64,000 bases of DNA. Source: Pseudomonas tritici. GTDB taxonomy: Bacteria > Pseudomonadota > Gammaproteobacteria > Pseudomonadales > Pseudomonadaceae. The translations under genes were made by a program, and so were the position numbers. Location of the stretch: assembly GCF_014268275.3 (NCBI RefSeq), contig NZ_CP077084.1:5270001-5334000 (forward strand), read 5' to 3'. Below, piece after piece: positions 55,413 through 63,866 of this stretch. How positions within the stretch are numbered: position 1 is the first letter of the stretch; each line of letters begins with the position of its first letter. Below the pieces are notes generated by a model. The model was not told the origin of the DNA and ran no database searches. It saw nothing but the letters and a program-made list of their open reading frames with translations.

Positions 55413-57821
55413 TCAAAACGTGTATTTGAAGCTCGTCATGAAGTTACGCGGCGCACCGTAGACGCTCCAGCTATCGGCGTAGGCGTAATAACTGCGATCA
55501 AACACGTTGTTGACGTTCAACGTCGCACTGAGGTTTTTACTGATTTCATACCGCGCCATCAGGTTGGTCAGCGCATAACTGCCTTGCTCAAACGTATGCA
55601 GATCCTGCCCTGTCTTGCTTTGCCAGTTGACCCCGCCGCCCACGGTCACTTTGTCGAACACGCCCGGCAGGCGATATGTGGTGAACGTCTTGAGGCTATG
55701 CCGCGGGCTGGTGGTGACGATGCGTTCGTCATCCTGGTTGGTACTTACGCTGTAGGCGTAACCCGCCGACGCTTGCCAGCCTTCGCTCAGTTCGCCGTTG
55801 AGTTCCAGCTCGACGCCTTGGGTGGTCGTTCCTTGCTCCAGGCGGTAGATGTCCGGGCTGCGCACGTAGACCGCGAGGTTGTCCTGGTCGATCTTGAAGA
55901 GTGCCAGGCTGGCGTTGAGTTTGTCGTCGTTGAAGCTCCCCTTGAGCCCCACTTCATAACCGGTGCCTTCCTGCGGCTCCAGGGCTTTGTTGTTTTCGTC
56001 GTGGATGCCGTAGGCCTGCGGATTGAAAATCTTGGTGTAGCTGGCATATACCGACCACGTGTTGCTCAGGTCGTAGACGATGCCGGCATAGGGCAGGAAC
56101 ACACCGTTACGGGTTTCCTTGCTTTCGGTGTTCTGGGTCGGATCGGCGTATACCGTGACTTGGTTGTTGCGCTTCCAGTCGGTGACGCGACCGCCGAGGA
56201 TGACGGCGGTGTTGTCGGTAACGTGGAAGCGTGAGGTCAGGTAGGCCGCGTACTGGTTTTCTTCGATGTGGGTTTTGCCCACGGGTGTGGTGTCCGGGCG
56301 GTTGGCGCCGCTGCCGTTCCAATTGAAGATGTTCGGCACGGTGCCGTTATAGCCGGTCCAGGGGCCAAACCAGCCGCCGTGGCTTGGGGTGTTTTCCTCG
56401 TAGCGCGACATCGTGACGCCGGCGATCAACTCATGCTCGCGCCCGAACAGGTTGAACGGCCCGGTGAGGTAGGCGTCGAGGTTGTTCTGCCGTGGCGTGC
56501 CGGACCAGCGGTTGGGATACAGGTAGGCGCCCTGCCCGGTGGCTTGGTCGATATCACCGTTCATGTAGTTGATCAGCTCATCGAACTCATTCTGGGTATG
56601 GCTGACTTCCACCTTGCCGCTCCAGCCGTTATCGAACTGATGCTCGATGGAGGTGAAGACATTGGTCTGCTTGCGGTCGTTGTAGGCCCAGTCCGGTGCG
56701 CTGTTGGCAGAGCGGCTGAAGTGGGTGCGGTTGCCGTTGCTGTAGAACATCTGGAAACCAGTACGCAGCGGGTCGTTGACCTGGTTGTTGATGTAGCTGA
56801 AACCCACCGTGAGCATGGTCGCTTCGCTGAGGTCGAACTCGGAAATGCCGTAGACCAGTTGGGAGTCGGTGTTGACGCGGTCGACCCAGGAGTTCTGTTT
56901 CTTGTAGTCCACCACCAGGCGCCCGCGGATATTGCCGCTGTCGTTCAGCGGCCCGGACACATCAAAACCGGTGCCGTAGCGATCCCAACTGCCGGCCTCG
57001 CCGGTGATGCTGGCTTGGGCCTCGGCGGTAGGACGCTTGCGGATCAGGTTGATGGTCGCCGAGGGCGTGCCCGAGCCGCTGATCAGGCCGGTGGCGCCGC
57101 GCACCACTTCAACGCGGTCGTACATTGCGGTGTTTTGCGTGGTGTTGTCCAGGCGCGCCGAGGTGGGTACGCCGTCGATTTCGAAGTTGTTGATCTGGAA
57201 TCCACGGGACCAGTACGTATCGTTCTCTGCACCCACACCGACGCGCAGTACGGTGATGCCCGGCGTGGCTTCCAGCACTTCGGTGAGGTTGGTGAGCTTC
57301 TGGTCGTCGAGGCGCTGGCGGGTGATGACGGTGAGCGATTGCGGGGTTTCTTTCTGGGTCAGGTTCAGCCGCGTCGAACTGCTGGACGAGTAGGTGGTGT
57401 ACAGCCCGGTACCTTCGGTGGTGGAGCCCGGCGCCATGCCGGAAATCGACACCGCGCCCAGTTGCAAGGCGCCGCCTGCGCCAGGCTGTAGTTGATAGCG
57501 CCCTTCGCCGGTCTGCACCACCGTCAGTTCACTGCCCGCCAATAACGTTTGGAGTGCCTGCTCAACCGTGTAGCTGCCACGCAGCGCCGGGCCAGACTTG
57601 CCGGCGGTCAGCGCAGCATTACCGGCCAGGTAGATACCGGCCTGCGCGGCGAGCTGGTTGAGTTGATCGGCCAGGGCGCCAGCGGGCAGATCGTAGGTCT
57701 GGACGCTCGACTGTTCAGCGGCTACCGCCTGTGGCGCCATGCTCAGGTAGGCGGGAATCGCCAAGGCGAAAGCGATAGCCAGCGTTAAAGGTTGTGGTGA
57801 GTTACGCAGGAATGAGGACAT
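55413..57821 (-). CDS. TonB-dependent siderophore receptor with signalling domain
   Basis: This 802-residue outer-membrane receptor is of the FpvA/FoxA-type transducer class. A signal peptide is followed by an STN signalling domain (about 45-95: LPAGALADQLNQLAAQAGIY), a plug domain (about 150-270: TLTVIT-like QSLTVITRQRLDDQKLTNL, and MYDRVEVVRGATGLISGSG) and a 22-strand barrel ending in FMTSFKYTF with terminal Phe. The STN domain contacts the FecR-like anti-sigma factor encoded just upstream, so it senses its ligand. The substrate is probably a ferric siderophore; which one cannot be told. Confidence 0.92.
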   Translation of the reverse strand: MSSFLRNSPQPLTLAIAFALAIPAYLSMAPQAVAAEQSSVQTYDLPAGALADQLNQLAAQAGIYLAGNAALTAGKSGPALRGSYTVEQALQTLLAGSELTVVQTGEGRYQLQPGAGGALQLGAVSISGMAPGSTTEGTGLYTTYSSSSSTRLNLTQKETPQSLTVITRQRLDDQKLTNLTEVLEATPGITVLRVGVGAENDTYWSRGFQINNFEIDGVPTSARLDNTTQNTAMYDRVEVVRGATGLISGSGTPSATINLIRKRPTAEAQASITGEAGSWDRYGTGFDVSGPLNDSGNIRGRLVVDYKKQNSWVDRVNTDSQLVYGISEFDLSEATMLTVGFSYINNQVNDPLRTGFQMFYSNGNRTHFSRSANSAPDWAYNDRKQTNVFTSIEHQFDNGWSGKVEVSHTQNEFDELINYMNGDIDQATGQGAYLYPNRWSGTPRQNNLDAYLTGPFNLFGREHELIAGVTMSRYEENTPSHGGWFGPWTGYNGTVPNIFNWNGSGANRPDTTPVGKTHIEENQYAAYLTSRFHVTDNTAVILGGRVTDWKRNNQVTVYADPTQNTESKETRNGVFLPYAGIVYDLSNTWSVYASYTKIFNPQAYGIHDENNKALEPQEGTGYEVGLKGSFNDDKLNASLALFKIDQDNLAVYVRSPDIYRLEQGTTTQGVELELNGELSEGWQASAGYAYSVSTNQDDERIVTTSPRHSLKTFTTYRLPGVFDKVTVGGGVNWQSKTGQDLHTFEQGSYALTNLMARYEISKNLSATLNVNNVFDRSYYAYADSWSVYGAPRNFMTSFKYTF

Positions 57822-57913
57822 AAAACAGTTCCGGTCGAAGGAGGCATCAAGCCGTTGTCCTTCTCTAATTCGAATGAAAAATCAAAACCGGAAGCCTGAA
57901 TGCAAAAAAACCG

Positions 57914-58879
57914 TCAGCGCGGAACCACCGTGGTCCACCAGGCAAATCGACGCTCGATGCGCACGGGCAGTACCTGCTCAAGCATGGCCAGGACCTGATC
58001 GGTGTCTTGCAGCGGGTAGGTGCCCATCACCCGGAGATTGGCGACCTGTGGATCGACTCCCAGATGGCCATGGCGATAACTGGCCAGTTCACCGATAAAG
58101 TCCTCCAGACGCATATCGTTCGCCATCAACACGCCCTTTGCCCAAGCCTCACGCCCCGGCTGCGCGCGTTGCGTTGCGGCCAGACGCTGTCGGTCGAAGG
58201 TAACGCCCTGCCCGGCCGGCACGATGCGGGTTTGATGGGTATCAACGCAGGTCGCCTCCACGCTGCCTTCAAAGACATTGAGCAAGGTGCGGCCGTCCTG
58301 TTCACGCACGCTGAATCGTGTACCCAGCGGACGCAAGCGGCCGTGGGGCGTATCGACAACAAAAGGCCGGCTGTCCTTGCCGGTGTTGATCAGGATTTCG
58401 CCGCTGTAGAGCTTCAACTCGCGCTGGCCGGCGTTGAAGTTCACATCCAACGCCGTGCCGCTGTTGAGCCAGATGCGCGTACCATCGGCTAAAAGCTGCT
58501 CGCCCAGCACTGTGGTGCTCGTATGGAAATCCGTATTCCAGGCCCCCGGTAACCAACGCTGCTGCCAACTGCCCCACCCCAGCAACGCGCCACCCATGAC
58601 CACCGACAACCCACGCAACACCTGACGCCGCGAACGCTGGGAATGGCGCAAATTCTCCAGCGTCTTATTGGCCCCCGCGACATCTTCCTGCAACGGCGCA
58701 AATCGTTGCCCTACGCGTGCGACATAGCTCCAGGCCAGGCGATTGGTTTCACTGTGTCCATGCCATTGGCGCCAGGCCTCATGCAGTGGCAAGGCGTTGG
58801 GCTCGGCACTCAGGCGGGCGAACCAGTCAGCGGCTTGTTGCAGGGTGGCATGGTCGAGGCCGCCGGGCTGGGTGTTCAT
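57914..58879 (-). CDS. FecR-family anti-sigma factor
   Basis: This 321-residue inner-membrane regulator has an N-terminal DUF4880-like cytoplasmic helix region (TLQQAADWFARLSAEPN), one transmembrane helix (about 90-110, VLRGLSVVMGGALLGWGSW) and a periplasmic FecR domain (DGTRIWLNSGTALDVNFN to about 210) ending in a STN-interacting tail. It relays ligand occupancy of the receptor to the sigma factor. The start at 58879 (MNTQPGGLD) overlaps the sigma gene by 4 bp. Confidence 0.9.
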   Translation of the reverse strand: MNTQPGGLDHATLQQAADWFARLSAEPNALPLHEAWRQWHGHSETNRLAWSYVARVGQRFAPLQEDVAGANKTLENLRHSQRSRRQVLRGLSVVMGGALLGWGSWQQRWLPGAWNTDFHTSTTVLGEQLLADGTRIWLNSGTALDVNFNAGQRELKLYSGEILINTGKDSRPFVVDTPHGRLRPLGTRFSVREQDGRTLLNVFEGSVEATCVDTHQTRIVPAGQGVTFDRQRLAATQRAQPGREAWAKGVLMANDMRLEDFIGELASYRHGHLGVDPQVANLRVMGTYPLQDTDQVLAMLEQVLPVRIERRFAWWTTVVPR

Positions 58880-59412
58880 GACAAGGCACCGTCCAACTCG
58901 GCCTCCAGCACCATGCACTGGAACATGGCCTGGCCGATGTATTTGGTGACGGTGCGCTCACTCACGCCAATGCGCGCCGCGATTTCGCGATAGCTCAAGC
59001 CCTCGATCTGGGCCAGGCAGAACGCCTCGGACACCTTGGCCGGCAAGCGATCGAGCATCGCCTGCAAATGCACCAGAGCCTCCAACACCAACGCGCGGTG
59101 TTCTTCCGACGGCGCGCATTCCTCAGGTCGGCTCGCCAACACCTCAAGCCAGGCTTGCTCCACCTGCTTGCGTCGGAAAAAATCCACGCACACATTGCGT
59201 GACAAGGTGCTGAGGTACGCACGCGCGTGCCCCTCGCTGCCAAATTCGCGCGGATGGCTCAACAGCCTGACAAAGACATCGTGAGCCAGCTCGGCGGCAT
59301 CACTGACATTGCCGAGTTTTCTGGCCAGCCAGCGTTGAATCCAGCCGTGATGGGCCGAATACAGGCTGCCAACGCTGAAAGGTGCGGCGACGGACTCGGG
59401 AAGCGGGGGCAT
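58876..59412 (-). CDS. ECF sigma factor, FecI type
   Basis: This 178-residue sigma factor has region 2 (SAHHGWIQRWLARKLGNVSD, AELAHDVFVRLLSHP) and region 4 HTH (LDRLPAKVSEAFCLAQIEG, LSYREIAARIGVSERTVTKY). The start at 59412 gives the family length; a frame that continues to 59838 lies over upstream non-coding sequence. It is the first gene of the fecI-fecR-receptor set. A Fur-like stretch lies directly upstream, so iron limitation should switch it on. Confidence 0.92.
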   Translation of the reverse strand: MPPLPESVAAPFSVGSLYSAHHGWIQRWLARKLGNVSDAAELAHDVFVRLLSHPREFGSEGHARAYLSTLSRNVCVDFFRRKQVEQAWLEVLASRPEECAPSEEHRALVLEALVHLQAMLDRLPAKVSEAFCLAQIEGLSYREIAARIGVSERTVTKYIGQAMFQCMVLEAELDGALS

Positions 59413-59424
59413 ACAAAGCCCTAC

Positions 59425-59457
59425 GAATAAGAATTGTTCCCAATGGTAATGAGAAAA
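59425..59457. promoter_or_regulatory. Candidate Fur box upstream of the FecI-type gene
   Basis: An AT-rich stretch with GAATAAGAATTG and AATGGTAATGAGAAAA has spaced GAAT/AATGA half-sites like a Fur box, 13 bp before the sigma start. The match is loose, and no strict 19-bp consensus is seen. Confidence 0.45.
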
Positions 59458-59580
59458 AGTGGCCACCACAACGAGCAAAAGCGACCGCACCGCAACAGAC
59501 GGCATACAGCCCCGGGTCTTTTTTTTCAGCCACAGAACAGGGATCATCGCCGTCCCCCCAAAGCCCCAGGAACCGAGACC

Positions 59581-59910
59581 ATGGAATTGACGCTGGAAGC
59601 GGTTGCGCTCTTTGCACTGAAACTGGTGCACGAGACGGACGGCGGCAGCCCGCTTTTGCGCGATGATCTGGTGATGGATGGGTATGAGCGGGAGGTGTTT
59701 GGGTTGTTGGTGCGGCAGGAGAGTTTGGCGGTTATTCAATCCAAACTTGCCGAGTGTATTGATCAAGCGCTTAACGCATTGGGCGGGGCTGACACGGTAA
59801 TGGGTCGCGAATTGCAGAGGCTGGCGACTGATGTGCAAAACGCAGATCAGCTCGATGAACTGCGTGCACCGCTAACCAACCTCAGGGATTACCTTAAAGA
59901 CATCCAGTAG
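59581..59910 (+). CDS. Hypothetical protein, 109 aa
   Basis: This 109-residue acidic, soluble, all-helical protein starts at 59581 (MELTLEAVALFALKLVHETD) and contains no recognised motif. It is divergent from the sigma gene and convergent with the LysE gene. The helices AVIQSKLAECIDQALNALGG and LQRLATDVQNADQLDELR could form a coiled coil. The function is unknown. Confidence 0.6.
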   Translation: MELTLEAVALFALKLVHETDGGSPLLRDDLVMDGYEREVFGLLVRQESLAVIQSKLAECIDQALNALGGADTVMGRELQRLATDVQNADQLDELRAPLTNLRDYLKDIQ

Positions 59911-59916
59911 GCGAAC

Positions 59917-60552
59917 TTACCGCCGCCCTTCCACCGTCATACGCACCGCCAACCCCATCAACACCGACCCCATCAACCAGCGCTGCACTACCTGCCAGCC
60001 CGGCCGGGTGACGAAAAACACCGCAATAGAACCCGCCAGGGTGGCGATCACCGCGTTGACGCTCACGCTGATAAAAATCTGCGTAAAGCCCAGCACCAGC
60101 GATTGCGCCAGCACACTGCCGTGGCCATTCGGGTCGATGAACTGGGGCAGCAACGATAAATACATCACCGCCACCTTGGGGTTCAGCAGATTGGTCACCA
60201 GGCCCATCGTGAACAACTTGCGCGGGCTGTCCACGGGCAACTCCCGCACCTGGAACGGTGAGCGCCCACCCGGCCTGACCGCCTGCCAAGCCATGTAGGC
60301 CAGGTACAACGCCCCGCCGAAGCGCAGCGCGTCGTAGGCAAACGGCACCGCCATGACCAAAGCCGTGATCCCCAACGCCGCGCACAGCATGTAAACCAGG
60401 AAACCCAACGCCACGCCAGCCAGGGAAATATACCCGGCGGTGCGGCCCTGGCAGATCGAACGGGAAATGAGGTAAATCATGTTCGGGCCGGGCGTCAGCA
60501 CCATGCCGAGGGAGATCAGCGCATAGGCTAGCCAGCTGGACACTTCAGGCAT
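59917..60552 (-). CDS. LysE-family amino-acid exporter
   Basis: This 211-residue inner-membrane protein has six helices, with the family marker GMVLTPGPNMIYLISR near the N-terminus. The second half has FTMGLVTNLLNPKVAVMYLSLLPQF. LysE/RhtB proteins export amino acids or their derivatives; the substrate is unknown. The start at 60552 (MPEVSSWL) is the family start. It lies between the hypothetical gene and the PH-domain gene. Confidence 0.92.
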   Translation of the reverse strand: MPEVSSWLAYALISLGMVLTPGPNMIYLISRSICQGRTAGYISLAGVALGFLVYMLCAALGITALVMAVPFAYDALRFGGALYLAYMAWQAVRPGGRSPFQVRELPVDSPRKLFTMGLVTNLLNPKVAVMYLSLLPQFIDPNGHGSVLAQSLVLGFTQIFISVSVNAVIATLAGSIAVFFVTRPGWQVVQRWLMGSVLMGLAVRMTVEGRR

Positions 60553-60695
60553 GGTTTGGCTCCTGGACGGTTGTGCTGTCGACGCGAAACATTTGGTCAA
60601 CGTTGTAGGGTTGGACGCTATGGTAGGGCGTTCAAAATGCGTGCGTTAGATACAGATCCGCGAGCAAAACGGCATACACCCAAGAGGGCAGGCAC

Positions 60696-61067
60696 ATGAT
60701 CGACTTCAACAACAAAGGCTTCTTCAAGCTCAAGCAAAACAACGAATACGCCGAACGCGTCACCGCCCTGCTGCTGGACGGCGAAGAAGTAGTCGACGCG
60801 TACAAGGCCATGCGCGATGGCGTGGTGTTTACCACCAAGCGGATTATCGCGGTGAATGTGCAGGGGATTACTGGCAGTAAGAAGGACTTCACGTCGCTGC
60901 CGTACAAGAACATCGTGGCGTATTCGGTGGAGACGTCCGGGACATTTGATCTGGATTCGGAGTTGGAGATTTACTTTTCGTCGCTGGGGAAGGTGAAGTT
61001 TGAGTTCACGGGGAAAACTTCCATAGTCGAGATCTCCAGGCTGATCTCCAAGCATCTGCTGAGCTGA
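60696..61067 (+). CDS. Bacterial PH-domain protein
   Basis: This 123-residue soluble protein fits the bacterial PH-like fold: LLLDGEEVVDAYKAMRDGVVF, TTKRIIAVNVQGITGSKKDF, TSLPYKNIVAYSVETSGTFD, then a beta strand and a C-terminal helix VEISRLISKHLLS. Members of this family are common in Pseudomonas; no biochemical role is established. It is followed by its own terminator. Confidence 0.82.
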   Translation: MIDFNNKGFFKLKQNNEYAERVTALLLDGEEVVDAYKAMRDGVVFTTKRIIAVNVQGITGSKKDFTSLPYKNIVAYSVETSGTFDLDSELEIYFSSLGKVKFEFTGKTSIVEISRLISKHLLS

Positions 61068-61090
61068 CCTTGGCGTCCCAAGGCCTTTTC
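61068..61090 (+). terminator. Terminator of the PH-domain gene
   Basis: CCTTGG/CCAAGG with a 4-base loop is followed by CCTTTTC, beginning at the stop codon. Confidence 0.65.
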
Positions 61091-61188
61091 GCTGCTTAAA
61101 CAATTCAACAGATGTTTCCGGATTAAAATATCGGAGGGGGCGGTACGACGATTCGACTTGCCCCCGATAGCACTTACCCGCATGAAAC

Positions 61189-61764
61189 CTACAGCATGAT
61201 CTCATAAGGCCCAAGCACCTTACTGGTCTGCACCAACCCTTGCCGCATCAGCATCTCAAGATAACCTTCCCCATCCATCGAAGGACGCGCCAACGCCCGC
61301 CTCTGTTTCTGCGCCGCAGCTAATACCGCTGCCTGATCCAAATCCCAAAGGTCCGATATAAAGTCATCCGGATGCATCGGTTCTATGTCATAACCTGCCA
61401 ACACATGTGCGGGGAAGTCCTTCAAATTAAAGGTCACGATGACTTCAGCCTTACTCCGAATGGCTGCAGCCAGCACATGACGATCATCCGGATCAGGTAA
61501 GTCCAAGCTTGAACACAGATCTTCATACCCAGTTACCAACGCGTCCGGTATGGCCTTGTCCATCAACGCAGAGATATTATTCACCCGATCCGGAGTGAGG
61601 TCTGGTCGGTTCTTAAGCACATTACGTTTCCACTCCTCATGTATCTGACGGGTCCACCGCGCTCGGTACAGGCCAGATAAACCAAGCCACATCAGCAAAT
61701 CCCGCAGTGCTGCCGGGTAAAGAACACAAGCGTCGTATACGGCCGTGAAAGGCGAACACCTCAT
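61189..61764 (-). CDS. PIN-domain ribonuclease, putative toxin
   Basis: This 191-residue protein has a PIN domain: the first acidic residue in AVYDACVLYPAALRD, an HEEWKRN segment, and the DPDDRHVLAAAI and VTFNLKDFP acidic clusters that bind metal. Such domains cut RNA and are usually VapC-type toxins. It overlaps the upstream DNA-binding gene by 4 bp (ATGA), as a toxin gene following its antitoxin does. The C-terminal region (about 130-191) is longer than VapC and carries an Ala/Arg-rich helix. The target RNA is unknown. Confidence 0.82.
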   Translation of the reverse strand: MRCSPFTAVYDACVLYPAALRDLLMWLGLSGLYRARWTRQIHEEWKRNVLKNRPDLTPDRVNNISALMDKAIPDALVTGYEDLCSSLDLPDPDDRHVLAAAIRSKAEVIVTFNLKDFPAHVLAGYDIEPMHPDDFISDLWDLDQAAVLAAAQKQRRALARPSMDGEGYLEMLMRQGLVQTSKVLGPYEIML

Positions 61765-62231
61765 TCGTCATACCCCAATCCCAACTCCCGAGTCTGCCGC
61801 ACCAGTTCCTCCATTGCGTCCTGACTTTCCTGATCTCGCCGCTGCTTGAACGCCATCAAATCCGAAAACCGAATTCGCCGATGCCGACCCGTTTTTGTAA
61901 AAGGAATAGCGCCCTCCTCCAGCATCTTGACCAGATGCGGGCGTGAAACGTTAAGCAGGTCGGCAGCCTCCTGCGAGGTCAATTCGGCATGCACCGGCAC
62001 TACCTTGACGGCATTGCCGATAGCCAACTCGCCCAGGATATCGACCAGCAGGCGCAACGCTGAGGTTGGAAGTACGAGCGTGTGGGGTTTGTCTTCCTTG
62101 TCGAAGATGTCGATGCGCTGGGTTTCAAATTTGGTCGACAGCAGCGACGCCAATTCGCGTTGGCCTTGCACGGCGGCTTCGACTTCTTTTTCCAGTGGAA
62201 GAATCGTTTTGGGGAGGTGGTTGGTGATCAT
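61761..62231 (-). CDS. Excisionase-family HTH protein, putative antitoxin
   Basis: This 156-residue protein has an excisionase/MerR-like HTH (about 86-130: LTSQEAADLLNVSRPHLVKM, then TKTGRHRRIRFSDLMAFKQR) behind an N-terminal region (1-80) with no recognised fold. It is probably the antitoxin and autoregulator of the PIN-domain gene, with which it overlaps by 4 bp. The start at 62231 (MITNHLPKT) has no strong ribosome binding site visible. Confidence 0.8.
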   Translation of the reverse strand: MITNHLPKTILPLEKEVEAAVQGQRELASLLSTKFETQRIDIFDKEDKPHTLVLPTSALRLLVDILGELAIGNAVKVVPVHAELTSQEAADLLNVSRPHLVKMLEEGAIPFTKTGRHRRIRFSDLMAFKQRRDQESQDAMEELVRQTRELGLGYDE

Positions 62232-62391
62232 GATGCAACTCCGGCGTTACGCAATTCAGTTGAGATCAACGCTAAACGAAACAAACGAAAATCGCAATAT
62301 TCGAAACAGATCTACTGACTCACGCACCAATCTACTTTTCCCACACCGACCACCGAATTAAGCCGACATCGGCTTCTGATTACCCCTCGTA

Positions 62392-62421
62392 GGCTCACTC
62401 CCTCGCACAAGGAAGTGAGCC
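62392..62421 (+). promoter_or_regulatory. Hairpin at the bacteriocin ribosome binding site
   Basis: GGCTCACT (62392-62399) pairs perfectly with AGTGAGCC (62414-62421). The ribosome binding site AAGGAAG (62409-62415) lies in the loop and at the 3' stem edge, just before the bacteriocin ATG at 62426. Folding would hinder ribosome entry. Confidence 0.6.
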
Positions 62422-62425
62422 GGTC

Positions 62426-63577
62426 ATGTCAGAACGCTTTTATCCCCCCACTGAAGAAGAGTTACTCAAACGACGGATCCTGACTCCGCAGCCGTCGCGT
62501 GTGCCGTATTCGCCGTCTGTTGATTATTTCGAGCCATCCCCCGCCCCAGCACCTACGCTAGCCAAACCTCCCGGCTGCGTTTTTATCAAGCCCTGCCAAC
62601 TGCCTGACGGCATCACCCATTACTTCAATCCCGCCGGGTACGTCCCGTTGGAGCTGAAGGAGTACGGCCATTTAAGCCTGTTGGGTGGCCGCGAAGTGGA
62701 CGGTAAGGGCGTGGTTGCCTTGCGCAAGATCAGCGGCAGCGCACTGCCCGTTGGCTTAGGGCAGTTGGCGTTGCGTTCGGCGGTATTCGAGTCAGCAGCC
62801 ACCGCCGTCGGCTCAGTAGCCGGTGGCTTGTTGACGGGTTTGGTGGCGCTGGCTTGGCCATCGGAGCTGGGTGATAGCGCGCTCTACAGCGAGGAGCAAT
62901 TGCGTTCAATGCAACGGGCGCGTTCGCAGATGCGATTGCATATCGAGCAACGCGAGGACGGCACGCTCAAGGGGTATGGATTTTACACGGGCAACAATGC
63001 CGATTGGCAAATGATTGATGTGGTGCAGTTTCAACGCCGTGGCGATCAGTTTGTCGCGGATTTGGGTGAGGGGGTGGAGCTGATATGGACGCCGGCGATT
63101 GATCCGGGTGACACCCTTGGTATTCCAGCCTTGGAGGCTGCACCGCAAGCGCCGGTGATCTGGATTTACCCGCCGACGGAGAAGGCCACGCAGATTCTGG
63201 TGAACCCGATTTATCCGCCGGAGTATCGGGATTTTATTCTGGTGTTCCCGGTGGAGTCGGGGGTTCGGCCGCTGTATGTGGTGGTGAGTGTTAAGGCAGG
63301 TGATCACAAGTACCACAAGGCGCCTAATACTGAACAAATAACTGGCTTTGAAAACCTGATAAAAGCAAAACCCATGACTCCCAGACAGGGTGGTACCGGG
63401 TTGAGAGAGCGTTGGATTGAGGAAAAAGGCCGGAGAATCTATGAATGGGACTCTCAACATGGGGAGTTGGAAGTTTATCTAGCAAGTGATGGGAGTCATC
63501 TAGGTGCGTTCAGCCACGTAACCGGCGAGCAGCTAAAAGGACCGAAGAAAAAACGAAATATCAGAAAATACCTATGA
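62426..63577 (+). CDS. Compact S-type pyocin with colicin E3-type 16S rRNase domain
   Basis: This 383-residue bacteriocin has three parts. Residues 1-45 are Pro-rich (PPTEEELLKRRILTPQPSRV). About 60-300 is the pyocin S core, with a hydrophobic stretch near 110-145 (AATAVGSVAGGLLTGLVALA) and LIWTPAIDPGD. About 305-383 is a colicin E3-type rRNase that cuts 16S rRNA at the decoding site: KGRRIYEWDSQHGELEVYLA matches E3 closely, with catalytic Asp342, His345, Glu349 and Arg377 all in place (E3 Asp510, His513, Glu517, Arg545). E3 is 551 aa and S-type pyocins usually 600-800 aa, so the receptor-binding and TonB-dependent translocation regions are not apparent. The immunity gene follows after 7 bp. 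Confidence 0.92.
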   Translation: MSERFYPPTEEELLKRRILTPQPSRVPYSPSVDYFEPSPAPAPTLAKPPGCVFIKPCQLPDGITHYFNPAGYVPLELKEYGHLSLLGGREVDGKGVVALRKISGSALPVGLGQLALRSAVFESAATAVGSVAGGLLTGLVALAWPSELGDSALYSEEQLRSMQRARSQMRLHIEQREDGTLKGYGFYTGNNADWQMIDVVQFQRRGDQFVADLGEGVELIWTPAIDPGDTLGIPALEAAPQAPVIWIYPPTEKATQILVNPIYPPEYRDFILVFPVESGVRPLYVVVSVKAGDHKYHKAPNTEQITGFENLIKAKPMTPRQGGTGLRERWIEEKGRRIYEWDSQHGELEVYLASDGSHLGAFSHVTGEQLKGPKKKRNIRKYL

Positions 63578-63584
63578 GGGCTAC

Positions 63585-63842
63585 ATGGGACTAAAAGTGA
63601 GATTGGAATGGTTCGACAGAACCACAGAACGGCTGAGCGGAACGGAGAACTCAGCAGACTTAGGAGATGACTACTCCGTGATTTCTAAGCTTGGGCTGTC
63701 GGCAGATGAAGACGTCAATAATGGCATGCTTGAACTGCGGAGGGAGTGGCTACCCCTCATACAGGCACATTTCTCTCATGAAATTACTCTTTCAGAAAAC
63801 GATTACTTCATCGCGTTTGATTACGAAAATGCAAACGAATAA
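63585..63842 (+). CDS. Colicin E3/cloacin-type immunity protein
   Basis: This 85-residue protein has the same length as ImmE3 and matches it throughout: MGLKVRLEWFDRTTE, LGDDYSVISKLGL, VNNGMLEL, NDYFIAFDYENANE. ImmE3 binds the rRNase domain of its own colicin and blocks the RNA-binding face. It starts 7 bp after the toxin stop, so the pair is co-expressed. The residue aligned with the specificity residue Cys47 of ImmE3 (Glu in ImmE6) is Met48 here (numbered with the initiator Met). Confidence 0.93.
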   Translation: MGLKVRLEWFDRTTERLSGTENSADLGDDYSVISKLGLSADEDVNNGMLELRREWLPLIQAHFSHEITLSENDYFIAFDYENANE

Positions 63843-63866
63843 CACAAACTTAAAGAGTTCAGCTTC

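Noticed and set aside
62341..62425. SOS (LexA) box controlling the bacteriocin
   Set aside because: No CTGT-N8-ACAG-like palindrome is present; only short hairpins are seen.
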